DNA from: JBCLLP01 sp039738635
Lineage (GTDB): Bacteria > Patescibacteriota > Saccharimonadia > CAILAD01 > BJGX01
Assembly: GCA_039738635.1 (NCBI GenBank)
Contig: JBCLLN010000005.1
Location: 1-58,224, forward strand
Length of the DNA stretch: 58,224 nt
Direction of reading: 5' to 3'
Part shown: positions 44,501 through 52,640 of the stretch, piece after piece
How the letters are laid out: the number at the start of each line of letters is the position of its first letter
How positions within the stretch are numbered: position 1 is the stretch's first letter
Made by a program: the position numbers and the translations under genes
The notes under the pieces: model-generated
The model's database searches: none
What the model saw: only the letters and a program-made list of their open reading frames with translations
Told to the model about the DNA's origin: nothing

Positions 44501-44538
44501 TAGCCCCTCAAGATCTTATGGGGAGCTGATGAACTTAA
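44501..44538 (+). repeat. 38-bp direct repeat upstream of tRNA-Leu, copy 1
   Basis: Differs at three positions from 44627-44664. It can form a CCCC/GGGG hairpin. With base 44500 it supplies 13 nt (44500-44512) that are the exact reverse complement of the anticodon arm of the following tRNA-Leu (44703-44715). The sequence between the two copies has several small hairpins but no ORF. Confidence 0.75.
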
Positions 44539-44626
44539 TAGTAGGCTGCGGTGGTGGTTCGCTGGCTAGCGAATGGTAATCGCGCTAGCTGTCGAGTGGC
44601 AACGAGCAATAATATTTTGGCTAGTT

Positions 44627-44664
44627 TAGCCCCTCAAGATATTATGGGGAGCTAATAAACTTAA
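44627..44664 (+). repeat. 38-bp direct repeat upstream of tRNA-Leu, copy 2
   Basis: Second copy, ending seven bases before the tRNA. Twelve bases (44627-44638) are complementary to the anticodon arm. Confidence 0.75.
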
Positions 44665-44671
44665 ATATTAT

Positions 44672-44762
44672 GCCGCGATGGTGGAATTGGTAGACACGCT
44701 AGCTTGAGGGGCTAGTGCCTAATATATCAGGCGTGGAAGTTCGAGTCTTCTTCGCGGCACCA
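44672..44762 (+). tRNA. tRNA-Leu (anticodon GAG)
   Basis: Acceptor GCCGCGA/TCGCGGC, anticodon loop CTTGAGG giving GAG, a long variable arm as in class II tRNAs, T arm with TTCGAGT and encoded CCA at 44760-44762. Confidence 0.96.
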
Positions 44763-44777
44763 GCAATTATTTTTTTC

Positions 44778-45623
44778 TTACTTTGTATTAGAGTTTTTTG
44801 TTGCCTCTATCACATTTTGTAACAGGCTTACGACTGTGACTGGGCCAATCCCCCCAGGTACCCTAGATACCAGACTCGCAATTCCTTCAATGCTTTGGTA
44901 GTCAACATCTCCCACCAGCCTGCCATTAGCCTCACTGAGGCCAGCATCAAGCACTATCGTGTCTGGGCTAATCATAGAGCCAACAATAGTCTTAGGTTGT
45001 CCCGTAGCGCTAATAATAATGTCAGCAGACTTAATTAGCTTGGTAGTATCATTGGTGTCTTTATCGGCGGTATGTACATTATATCCCCGGCCTATTAGTA
45101 TGATAGCTAGCGGTAGCCCCACCAGCTTACCCTGGCCAATAATCAAAATATTTTTTTTATCAAGCTCAATACTAGATTCCTCCAAAATAGTAATAATTGC
45201 CTTAGGTGTAGCAGGTATTATTGGCGCGTTGCCCTCTCCTAGCATTACCAATGATTGAGAGCTAAGCCCATCAACATCCTTTGGTACTGGTATTAAGTCC
45301 AGCAATGGCTGAGGGTTATCCCATTTGCCGATTGGGAGCTGTACTATAATCCCATTTACGCTAGCATCACTAGCCAGTGCTTGCATCATCTTGTAGCATC
45401 TATCTGGCTTGCTACTACTCCAGTCAGCTAGCTCTACTTCAATGCCAAGTTGCTTCGCACGCTTTTGCTTGAGCCTAACATATGTCATCGCACTAGCACT
45501 AGGGTTAATAGTAATTATCATGAGCTTGGGGGTCAATCCTAGTGCATTTAGCTGAGCTATCTCTGTGCCCAAGGAGTAGGCTAGTTTGTCGGCTATTGCA
45601 TTACCATTAATAATTTTTGTCAT
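44778..45623 (-). CDS. folD: Methylenetetrahydrofolate dehydrogenase/cyclohydrolase
   Basis: A 281-residue bifunctional FolD interconverting methylene-, methenyl- and 10-formyl-THF. Catalytic YVRLKQKRAKQLGI, VDGLS, GQGKLVGLPLA for the cofactor and C-terminal PGGIGPVTVVSLLQN are present. TG-n-TAGAAT lies seven bases before ATG (plus-strand 45631-45636), hence leaderless. One-carbon supply would serve formyl-Met or dTMP synthesis. Confidence 0.95.
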   Translation of the reverse strand: MTKIINGNAIADKLAYSLGTEIAQLNALGLTPKLMIITINPSASAMTYVRLKQKRAKQLGIEVELADWSSSKPDRCYKMMQALASDASVNGIIVQLPIGKWDNPQPLLDLIPVPKDVDGLSSQSLVMLGEGNAPIIPATPKAIITILEESSIELDKKNILIIGQGKLVGLPLAIILIGRGYNVHTADKDTNDTTKLIKSADIIISATGQPKTIVGSMISPDTIVLDAGLSEANGRLVGDVDYQSIEGIASLVSRVPGGIGPVTVVSLLQNVIEATKNSNTK

Positions 45624-45721
45624 TATTATAATTCTACCAAATAGTCAGAGTCATTGACACTATTATTCTGGCGTGGTATAACTTTAGGACTTGTCCAAAA
45701 AACCTTACAGGGGGTTAATAG

Positions 45722-46264
45722 TTGAGCAAGAGCACCAAATCAGCCATAGAATCAACTACTACATTTACTGATGGATTTCTTATAGATATTCTCTCTAAAG
45801 AAGAATCGGATAGAGCCCAAGCTACACTCGATGAACTCTACGACATAGTTGGCAAGGAATCATTTGATTTGATAATAGATTATCTAATATCCCAAGTCGC
45901 TCATAAGCTATTGTCTGACGAAAACAGCCCACTTCTTAAAGCAGTCAATGGTGCTCTAGAAGTTATCGGTCAAGAATCTAGTCAACTCAATGAAGTAGCA
46001 AGAGCTCAGGTCCGAGAGCTCAAAGATATTAATCATGACTTAAGTCAGCAAGTAGTAAAGCTCTCAGCAAAAGTTAACTCGTGCGGTACATCTCTTGCCT
46101 CGGTTCGCCGAAGGCTCAAATGCCCCGATATAAAAGAAGCTTTAGATTTATCACAAATGCTTAATAAGCAAGCCAGCTTGACGCCAGCCGAGCAAGCAGT
46201 AGTCAATTTGGCTAGCGCTATTAAGGATGCTTGTACAAGCATCAAAAACTTAAATATAGAATAG
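45722..46264 (+). CDS. Hypothetical helical protein
   Basis: A 180-residue protein starting at TTG with AGGGGG upstream. It is predicted mostly helical with a coiled-coil-like stretch around 85-125 (ELKDINHDLSQQVVKLSAKV) and two cysteines. A terminator follows. No family recognised. Confidence 0.65.
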   Translation: MSKSTKSAIESTTTFTDGFLIDILSKEESDRAQATLDELYDIVGKESFDLIIDYLISQVAHKLLSDENSPLLKAVNGALEVIGQESSQLNEVARAQVRELKDINHDLSQQVVKLSAKVNSCGTSLASVRRRLKCPDIKEALDLSQMLNKQASLTPAEQAVVNLASAIKDACTSIKNLNIE

Positions 46265-46274
46265 CTCTTTTTAT

Positions 46275-46314
46275 AACCGGTGTGGTCTTAATTGATCACG
46301 CCGGCTTTTATTTT
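46275..46314 (+). terminator. Rho-independent terminator
   Basis: CCGGTGTG pairs imperfectly with CACGCCGG around a 12-nt loop, followed by a T-rich tract. Confidence 0.85.
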
Positions 46315-46405
46315 TATCAAGATAGATTGCGTTTTATAAGTCAAGTATAGGTGGTAAATGCTCGATTTTTAGGTTATAATTGTGCCGTACTGGTTAGTAT
46401 TTTAA

Positions 46406-46846
<441 letters not shown>

Positions 46847-46895
46847 AATGCCCCTATCCTAATGCTCATCTTGATTTTAAGCTCCGCGTCAGCCA

Positions 46896-47849
46896 TCATT
46901 TGCTCATATGGGCTAGAATCATATGGCGGCTTTCTAGCTCAGGCCTGGGGGTGCCAGCTAGCAAGACGGCCCTGGAGTGCGAGGAATAGCCAGATTCTAA
47001 CGCAGCCGCATCAGACATATCCTGGTAAATTTGCCAATCTTCAATCCCAGCATCTTTCATTACCTTTCTAAAATATAAGGGCATATCTATATTGGCAGTG
47101 TATACAGGACTCCCATCCTCTTGGGATTGCTTTAGGCTAGTAAAGAGGTCTTTCAGTTCTCCATCTGGGTCAGGATTTATCCCATCTCTAAATGTAAATG
47201 GAAAGTTCTCTGGAGCTACACCTGCAGCAACATAGAACTTTGCAGTTGTTAAGTTCATGTTCAAACTTTTGCAGTGCTCTAGCATTTGCTGCATATATCC
47301 CGCCTTAGCCTGTCGCCAGGTTGTATGTGCTTGGGTCATTATTTTACCATCAGGGGTATCTGCCTCTATGGTCACCACTATACAGTCAGCAGCCCTAACT
47401 GCTAGCAAGGTATTTGGATTGCGCGTATAAATCATATCCGATTGCTCTGGTATCCAGGTTGCTAGGGTATTATCGCGAACAATGGAGGGGTCATTTACGC
47501 TAAGGCATTTAAGCTGTTCTGTTTTTTCATCTTGTCCGGGTCGCATAATTACTACATCTTTAGGCTCATATCCTAAGGATTCTATAAATTTATTAACATT
47601 TTCGTTTGCTACTACTGCCTTATCCTCGCTGCTAAGATGTGTAGATCCATAATTGGGGCTTAAGTTTCCAGCCAAATCAGTCCTATCGGTAGGCTCACCC
47701 GTTTCGGCATTTCTTGGTGGGCCAACACTTGTAACAGAAGTAGAAACTTCTGGGCCACTTTCGCCTTGCATGAGCCAGGAGTTTGCATTTAGAGCTTCAA
47801 TTACTTCAACTCTATTGGGTGTATTTTGGGATGGTAGATTTTCTGGCAT
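46896..47849 (-). CDS. Polyphenol oxidase/laccase-domain (YfiH-like) protein
   Basis: A 317-residue protein with the YfiH/DUF152 core: RAADCIVVTIEAD (metal-binding Cys) and AHTTWRQAKAGYMQQML (His). Members act as purine nucleoside phosphorylases/deaminases or oxidases on small substrates, which would suit nucleoside salvage. A ~95-residue N-terminal extension is not typical. The ATG at 47849 is preferred over 47960 because TATAAT lies seven bases before it. It is divergent from the gene at 47899, with 49 bases between the two starts. Confidence 0.78.
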   Translation of the reverse strand: MPENLPSQNTPNRVEVIEALNANSWLMQGESGPEVSTSVTSVGPPRNAETGEPTDRTDLAGNLSPNYGSTHLSSEDKAVVANENVNKFIESLGYEPKDVVIMRPGQDEKTEQLKCLSVNDPSIVRDNTLATWIPEQSDMIYTRNPNTLLAVRAADCIVVTIEADTPDGKIMTQAHTTWRQAKAGYMQQMLEHCKSLNMNLTTAKFYVAAGVAPENFPFTFRDGINPDPDGELKDLFTSLKQSQEDGSPVYTANIDMPLYFRKVMKDAGIEDWQIYQDMSDAAALESGYSSHSRAVLLAGTPRPELESRHMILAHMSK

Positions 47850-47856
47850 ATGTTCA

Positions 47857-47891
47857 ATTATATTACAGATTTTAAGATAATTTGCTATAAT
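47857..47891. promoter_or_regulatory. Divergent leaderless promoter pair
   Basis: Two TATAAT boxes face outward: ATTATA at 47857-47862 (minus strand) and TATAAT at 47886-47891 (plus strand). Each lies seven bases from its start codon, within a 49-bp intergenic space. Confidence 0.65.
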
Positions 47892-47898
47892 TAGAGTT

Positions 47899-48183
47899 AT
47901 GAAAAAGATTGCCCTCATCGCTATTGGTGTATTGTTGCTCTTCTCTGTTTTTATAAGCACAGTACAATTCGAAGAGCAAATTTCTCAGTCTTGTGGAGAA
48001 CCATCGGAAACAATTCAACAAGTAAATTGGTTTTGGGAATGGTGGCCAAACCGTGATGAAGGGAAAGCTTGGATAATGTGCACCGGTCCAAGTATTTTCA
48101 TCGCTTATCGTCCCCTCGACTTATCAGGATTAGGTTTTATTGTATCTACAGTACTTATTTTAGCTATTCTTAGGAAGAAATAA
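47899..48183 (+). CDS. Hypothetical membrane protein, two helices
   Basis: A 94-residue protein with an N-terminal signal-like helix (1-21), an exposed Trp-rich loop (WFWEWWPNRDEGKAW) with two cysteines, and a C-terminal helix. No family recognised. TATAAT seven bases before ATG supports the start. Confidence 0.7.
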   Translation: MKKIALIAIGVLLLFSVFISTVQFEEQISQSCGEPSETIQQVNWFWEWWPNRDEGKAWIMCTGPSIFIAYRPLDLSGLGFIVSTVLILAILRKK

Positions 48184-48274
48184 TACAGCCTTATAAAATG
48201 GGCATAGACCTGGTTATCAGGGTCTCACCCCGTAAAAAGTGGTTATGTGTTGTTGTAGATTTCTCCGTGATCAG

Positions 48275-48502
48275 CTAAATCGTATTTAACAGTTGGTCGT
48301 ATTTCTTATTTAATTTTCTAAACTCCTCATCATGCTCAGATAATTTCGATTCAATCTTATTAAAACGACCGTCTACGTCATTAGCAAAATTGCTCATTAG
48401 CGCTGTCAGCTCATCGAACTGCTCATCTATTTTCTCAAAGCGTTCATCTATGTTCTCAAAGCGCTGGCCTAGTCGTTTTTCTAGATTTAGTATTTCACTC
48501 AT
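48275..48502 (-). CDS. Short coiled-coil protein
   Basis: A 75-residue protein built of heptads (RFENIDERFEKIDEQFDEL and similar). It probably oligomerises. TACAAT lies six bases before ATG. It resembles the 48803-49138 protein in style but not in sequence. Confidence 0.7.
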   Translation of the reverse strand: MSEILNLEKRLGQRFENIDERFEKIDEQFDELTALMSNFANDVDGRFNKIESKLSEHDEEFRKLNKKYDQLLNTI

Positions 48503-48589
48503 ATAATTATTGTATCACATGCTCTATGGGTAAAACACATGACGATTTCTGGGTACATCAGCAAATTTGCATTTTACTAACCTAGTAAA

Positions 48590-48747
48590 CTGGACTTACG
48601 CAAAATCTCACCTTCCTGTACCAAATCTGAATGGCTGCAAACATCCATCTTTCTATCGGCGTAGCTATGGTTACTCCTCTAGAAATCTGAGAAGTTTTCG
48701 CTCGTTCAGATTTACCACAGAAAAAGCGTTATTTTGCGTAAGTCCAG
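48590..48747. mobile_element. MITE-like element with perfect inverted ends
   Basis: About 158 bp bounded by perfect 17-bp inverted repeats (48590-48606 and 48731-48747) and a 4-bp target duplication TAAA. The empty target is preserved nearby: the flanks resemble 49823-49893, where ACCTGATAAAGGCC is uninterrupted. No transposase gene is in the element. A terminator hairpin (AAAGGCC/GGCCTTT) follows on the right. Confidence 0.8.
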
Positions 48748-48802
48748 TAAAGGCCAGGCCTTTTTAGGCATTTGTTAACCAGGATAAGAGTTGGGAGTTA
48801 AA

Positions 48803-49138
48803 CTATGCAGGTTTTTTCTCTAGCCGACCAATTCGTAGCTCATGGTCTTTTAGTTGGGTATCGTTAGTCTCGTTGCTAGTATCCATTGCACCAGCTACAT
48901 ATTTTGATAGGTCATCTATTTTCGTACTCATCTTATTATCTAAGCTCTTGATGTCAGAACGAACATCAGAGATTTCAACACGAACATCAGAGATTTCAAC
49001 ACGAATACCAGAGATATCATCACGCATACCAGAGATATCGTGATGAATACCAGAGATATCATCACGAATTTCAGTGGTTTGTTGTGAAACTGTTGCGGAG
49101 ATAAATTGTTTTAAGTCTTGGATGGTGTCGTCATTCAT
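48803..49138 (-). CDS. Coiled-coil protein with seven-residue repeats
   Basis: A 111-residue protein with a run of near-identical heptads (DDISGIH, DISGMRD, VEISDVR and so on, residues ~27-65) forming a long coiled coil. The ATG at 49138 is chosen because TATAAT (plus-strand 49145-49150) lies six bases upstream; the frame extends to 49216 without support. The repeats are also visible in DNA (about 48955-49075) and may vary in number. Confidence 0.7.
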   Translation of the reverse strand: MNDDTIQDLKQFISATVSQQTTEIRDDISGIHHDISGMRDDISGIRVEISDVRVEISDVRSDIKSLDNKMSTKIDDLSKYVAGAMDTSNETNDTQLKDHELRIGRLEKKPA

Positions 49139-49189
49139 ATGGCTATTATAACAAAAAGTAGAATACATTACGATTTTTTGGGTGCGGGA

Positions 49190-49285
49190 TAGCAGACGCA
49201 TTACAAACAGCAGCAATAGTTGATATACATGACTATAAGCTAAAGCATTTGGTTGAAGTATTCGGTTTGTCTGGTGAATTAATAT
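49190..49285 (+). pseudogene. Possible C-terminal gene remnant
   Basis: A short protein-like frame (ADALQTAAIVDIHDYKLKHL onward to a stop at 49283-49285) without a start codon, placed after a copy of the repeat sequence also seen at 48537 and 49823. Probably a broken gene; weak evidence. Confidence 0.3.
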
Positions 49286-49317
49286 AAACCATATGCTGAG
49301 TTAAGGCATTTTTTTGG

Positions 49318-49737
49318 CTAAATCATTTCTACGGTTAGTGGTGGCAATTCAAATGGGTCACCAACATACTCAATATCATCTTTTTTATCAGTATAGCCAA
49401 TTAATATACAAATACATTGCCTCATCCCACATTCTCGATACATATAGTAGGCGTTATAATCATCGCTCATAATCAATTTGCCGCTCCTCTCATATATGTA
49501 CAGTGCTGGCGGGTTTCTATTTTCTAGCTTTGTAATGAAATGTTTACGGTAAGCAACAGATATTTGTGGTTGATAATCAGAATATGGTTGAATTTCTGCC
49601 AGATCTACTACTACACCCTGACACAAAATTCTACCCTGCATTGCCTGCCCAAGTAAATCAATAAAGTAGTCATCCTTTAGCTCATTATCTTCGCTGAAAT
49701 CAGCATTTATGTCTGATATGTTAATGGAGTTTTTCAT
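49318..49737 (-). CDS. Hypothetical protein, possibly ParB/Srx-like
   Basis: A 139-residue acidic protein. The stretch NPPALYIYERSGKLIMSDDY followed by NAYYMYRECG looks like a ParB/sulfiredoxin-type fold, but I cannot confirm it. No membrane segment. No -10 box at the usual distance. Confidence 0.55.
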   Translation of the reverse strand: MKNSINISDINADFSEDNELKDDYFIDLLGQAMQGRILCQGVVVDLAEIQPYSDYQPQISVAYRKHFITKLENRNPPALYIYERSGKLIMSDDYNAYYMYRECGMRQCICILIGYTDKKDDIEYVGDPFELPPLTVEMI

Positions 49738-49822
49738 AACTTATCTTTTCTTCTTCCAGAAATTGTTTTCATAACCCTTATTATAACAAAAAAAGAGCCC
49801 CTAAGGCTCTTTATTAAAATAC

Positions 49823-49893
49823 ATTACGATTTTTGGGGTGCGTCAGTAAATTTGTAATTCTCTAACCTGATAAAGGCCAGGCCTTTTTAGTTG
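49823..49893. repeat. Intergenic repeat with terminator hairpin (MITE empty site)
   Basis: Homologous to the sequence flanking the MITE (about 48535-48589 and 48748-48763) and partly to 49162-49186. It ends in the AAAGGCC/GGCCTTT hairpin with T-tract. Confidence 0.6.
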
Positions 49894-49963
49894 GTGATTG
49901 CCCAGTGTTTGCACTAGAAACATGCCGAGATGTATCATCGGCATTCACAAAAAGAACCTTCAT
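49862..49963 (-). CDS. Short coupled ORF after ybaK
   Basis: A 33-residue frame (MKVLFVNADDTSRHVSSANT at the start) whose ATG overlaps the ybaK stop (ATGA). Its C-terminus runs into the terminator hairpin, so it may be the stub of a longer gene cut off by the repeat. Low confidence. Confidence 0.35.
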   Translation of the reverse strand: MKVLFVNADDTSRHVSSANTGQSPTKKAWPLSG

Positions 49964-50439
49964 TGTTGTACTCCTTTTTTTGTATTTTCAAGAGCGATGG
50001 ATATAAATGAACCTCTGAACGATTTTACGAACTCTGAGCCTGGCATCTTAATAAGTGTGTCATCTTTTCCACTTCCCATGATGAGTGAGCTGAGAGCCTG
50101 AACAGCTTGATCAGCGATCACATCTACCTTTCTAAGGCCAAAAGGGGAAACTGTGCCAACAGCGAAACCGGTGATGTTACTCACCTCTACTTTGTTAGCC
50201 ATACGAAGCGAATCATTACCCCGCACTTTTTTTAATTTCTCCAAGTCAACCTTTTTATCGCCAGTCATAAGCACCACAATGGGTTTCCGACCAACAATTA
50301 ACAAAGACTTGATAACCTCTGGTTTTGTACAATTACATACACGCTCAACATCCTCAACGGTATGTACACCATTAGGGATGACGATCGTTTCGAACGATGT
50401 ACCCATCTCTATTAGCTCTATTGTACTTTTTAGATTCAT
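49960..50439 (-). CDS. YbaK/EbsC-type aminoacyl-tRNA deacylase
   Basis: A 159-residue free-standing editing domain. The pattern TKPEVIKSLLIV..., VLMTGDKKVDLEKL and GTVSPFG fits the YbaK/ProX superfamily, which removes mischarged amino acids (Cys or Ala) from tRNA-Pro. This complements the editing-less proS at 11703. AAGGAG precedes the ATG. Confidence 0.85.
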   Translation of the reverse strand: MNLKSTIELIEMGTSFETIVIPNGVHTVEDVERVCNCTKPEVIKSLLIVGRKPIVVLMTGDKKVDLEKLKKVRGNDSLRMANKVEVSNITGFAVGTVSPFGLRKVDVIADQAVQALSSLIMGSGKDDTLIKMPGSEFVKSFRGSFISIALENTKKGVQQ

Positions 50440-50694
50440 TTTCTACTCCTTGTTAGATTGTCAAAGAGCGACTTTGGTTTGTTGTTATCATACATCATTT
50501 TTACTTATATGCAAGCTCGCCAAAAACCTAAAATTGTTTTCATATAGCTCATATTATAGCAATAAAGAGCCTAGCTGGCTCTAATAATAACATTTGGTGC
50601 GGTATCTTTCGCTAATGTTACAGACTACCTTCCTATACCTTCGCCAAGGTAACGAACCATACTAGCTTTACTAGTCCGTAGCTTTCGCGAAGGA

Positions 50695-50717
50695 TGGTGC
50701 GGGTGAAGAGACTCTAA
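50695..50717 (-). repeat. Duplicate of the tRNA-Gly 3' end
   Basis: Twenty-three bases are identical to 50848-50870, the last part of tRNA-Gly including CCA. The copy lies 153 bases downstream of the gene in its direction. The 50440-50847 interval otherwise shows hairpins and an inverted repeat (50757-50763/50786-50792) but no ORF. Confidence 0.85.
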
Positions 50718-50815
50718 AAACCCTTGACCCAGCCGGTCTGGGTAGGGTTTTGGCTACACTCTCGACTATTTATTATTTTATTCGGCCGAGAGTTAGTGCC
50801 TAATCCATACCAAAT

Positions 50816-50840
50816 CAAAAACCCCACTTTTCGTGGGGCT
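50816..50840 (-). terminator. Terminator after tRNA-Gly
   Basis: CCCCAC/GTGGGG stem followed by five T on the minus strand, directly downstream of tRNA-Gly. Confidence 0.85.
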
Positions 50841-50847
50841 CTAGATT

Positions 50848-50924
50848 TGGTGCGGGTGAAGAGACTCTAACTCTCGACCTCTTCCTTGGCAAGGAAGCGC
50901 TCTAAACAACTGAGCTACACCCGC
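50848..50924 (-). tRNA. tRNA-Gly (anticodon GCC)
   Basis: Acceptor GCGGGTG/CACCCGC, anticodon stem CTTCC/GGAAG with loop TTGCCAA (anticodon GCC). T loop has AGTTAGA, where the usual TTC is changed to TTA; the T arm otherwise pairs. CCA encoded. Confidence 0.93.
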
Positions 50925-51052
50925 GCAATTCATGTTTTATTCTTTTCTACCGAATAAGAAGCTTACTTCTTATTCGAAGAGGAAGGTTACTTACAGAAAC
51001 TAATCTAAAATAGTTACTACTGTTTTAGATAGGTGGTAGTAATAAGCTGACG

Positions 51053-51128
51053 TGGTGGCGAGACTCGGAATCGAACCGAGGACACGAGGCTCTTCAAGCC
51101 ACTGCTCTACCAACTGAGCTATCTCGCC
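51053..51128 (-). tRNA. tRNA-Phe (anticodon GAA)
   Basis: Acceptor GGCGAGA/TCTCGCC, anticodon loop TTGAAGA (GAA), T arm CTCGG/CCGAG with TTCGATT, encoded CCA. One mismatch (T-T) in the anticodon stem. Confidence 0.94.
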
Positions 51129-51265
51129 AAATCTAAGACCATCTAAAGGTGTTATCTAACGCAAATAATCATACCAAAAAAACACCATAATTTCTACCCC
51201 TTTATAGGGTGGCCTAAAACAGGTATAATACATCTTGTTCCACTTGTTATTCGTAGCTAAAGTGG

Positions 51266-51339
51266 GGCGCGTTGGCCGAGTAGTTAGGCACGGGTCTGCA
51301 AAACCCGCCACGCCGGTGCGAATCCGGTACGCGCCTCCA
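51266..51339 (+). tRNA. tRNA-Cys (anticodon GCA)
   Basis: Acceptor GGCGCGT/ACGCGCC, anticodon stem CGGGT/ACCCG with loop CTGCAAA (GCA), encoded CCA. Confidence 0.96.
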
Positions 51340-51350
51340 TAAAAACCTTT

Positions 51351-51435
51351 GGGCGGGTGGTGGAACTGGTATACACGACGGACTTAAAATCCGTTGCCTT
51401 TCGGCTTGCGGGTTCAAGTCCCGCCCCGCCCACCA
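51351..51435 (+). tRNA. tRNA-Leu (anticodon TAA)
   Basis: Acceptor GGGCGGG/CCCGCCC, anticodon loop CTTAAAA (TAA), long variable arm TTGCCTTTCGGCTTG, T arm GCGGG/CCCGC, encoded CCA. Its 3' flank matches that of tRNA-Val until the terminator T-tract, where foreign DNA begins. Confidence 0.96.
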
Positions 51436-51460
51436 AACAAATAGTCCTGCTAAGGCAGGG

Positions 51461-51601
51461 CAGATTATAAATCCAACGCATGATACACTAAAGAAAATAA
51501 CGAAAGCCCTTGGGGTTGGTTTAGATGAATTAACCGGCTATCAATTTCAGCTAAAATTTCAATACCTGTCTGCAGGCAGGCAGGAAAGTTTAACTAATTA
51601 A
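51461..51601 (+). pseudogene. C-terminal remnant of an XRE-family HTH regulator
   Basis: A frame with no start reads NPTHDTLKKITKALGVGLDE and ends after LTGYQFQLKF and about 17 more residues. This is the typical end of an HTH_3 (Cro/CI) domain. It begins right where the tRNA-Leu terminator is interrupted, so the front half was lost by recombination at this junction. Confidence 0.75.
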
Positions 51602-51614
51602 GGAATTAAAAATT

Positions 51615-52640
51615 ATGGTCGCAGTCAAAAACGAGGGAATAATTTTAGAGAAAACAGATCTGGAATTCGAAAATAAGGGTGTTTTAAACCCGGCCTGCAT
51701 CCACACAGATGGTATTACCCACATGTTTTACCGGGCAATTAGCAACAATGATATTTCTTCTATAGGTTACTGCCAGCTGGTCGATAATAAAGTTATAAAA
51801 AGACTTGAAATGCCGGTTCTTTTCCCGGAATATGATTATGAAAGAAAGGGTGTAGAAGATCCAAGAATTACTTTTTTAGATGGAACATACTACCTTATCT
51901 ATACTTCCTATGATGGCAAAAACGCTCTCATTTCCTACGCCACTAGTAAAGATCTTGTCCATTTTGTAAAACAAGGCATTATCTCACCAAAAATTTCCTA
52001 CGATGAAGTGGAGGACATCTTTCGCGGGTCAAAAGTTGGCAAGCAATATATCATATCAGAGAGGCTTCACAAACAAAGATGGGGCAAGGACATTTTACTG
52101 TTTGAAAAAGACGCCTCCCTCTTTCCCCAAAAATTCGGAGGGAAGTTTGCTCTTCTACACCGTATTTTGCCCGGAATCCAAATTATTTACTTTAACAATT
52201 TCTCTGACTTGACCGCCGATCACTGGCGCGACTATCTCAAGAATTTAAATGATTTTATTGTGCTTGATCCACTCTTTTGGTTTGAAAACCGCAACATCGG
52301 TGGCGGTTGTCCTCCTATTAAAACAGAAGATGGGTGGCTTATGATCTATCATGCGGTAGAGAATACCCCTTCGGGGAATATCTATCATGCCACTGCTGCC
52401 CTTCTTGATCTCAAAAACCCCCTAAAAGTCCTGGGGCGGTTAAGGCAACCTTTGTTTTCACCAAAGGAACCCGAGGAAAAAAGTGGCGTTACAAATAATG
52501 TCGTCTTTCCTACCGGAGCGGTAGTAAGAGATAAAAGACTTCATATTTATTATGGGGCTGCCGACAAATTAATTGCCGCGAAATCTGTTGATCTCGCAGA
52601 ACTCTTGGTTGAACTCAAGAAAAACCCTTTAAAGCTATGA
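51615..52640 (+). CDS. GH130-family glycoside phosphorylase
   Basis: A 341-residue five-bladed beta-propeller of family GH130, whose members phosphorolyse beta-mannosides. The N-terminal NPACIHTDG, VEDPRITFLDGTYYLIYTSYDG and GGGCPPIKTEDGWLMIYHAV are family hallmarks. It overlaps the next gene by four bases. Base and codon use (many CTT, TTT and CCG) differ from flanking native genes, and the gene lies in an island next to tRNA-Leu. It may make or break a mannan-like glycan together with its partner. Confidence 0.9.
   Translation: MVAVKNEGIILEKTDLEFENKGVLNPACIHTDGITHMFYRAISNNDISSIGYCQLVDNKVIKRLEMPVLFPEYDYERKGVEDPRITFLDGTYYLIYTSYDGKNALISYATSKDLVHFVKQGIISPKISYDEVEDIFRGSKVGKQYIISERLHKQRWGKDILLFEKDASLFPQKFGGKFALLHRILPGIQIIYFNNFSDLTADHWRDYLKNLNDFIVLDPLFWFENRNIGGGCPPIKTEDGWLMIYHAVENTPSGNIYHATAALLDLKNPLKVLGRLRQPLFSPKEPEEKSGVTNNVVFPTGAVVRDKRLHIYYGAADKLIAAKSVDLAELLVELKKNPLKL

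Noticed and set aside
44460..44671. T-box riboswitch before tRNA-Leu
   Set aside because: No T-box antiterminator motif, no synthetase gene downstream, and the complementarity is to the adjacent tRNA itself.
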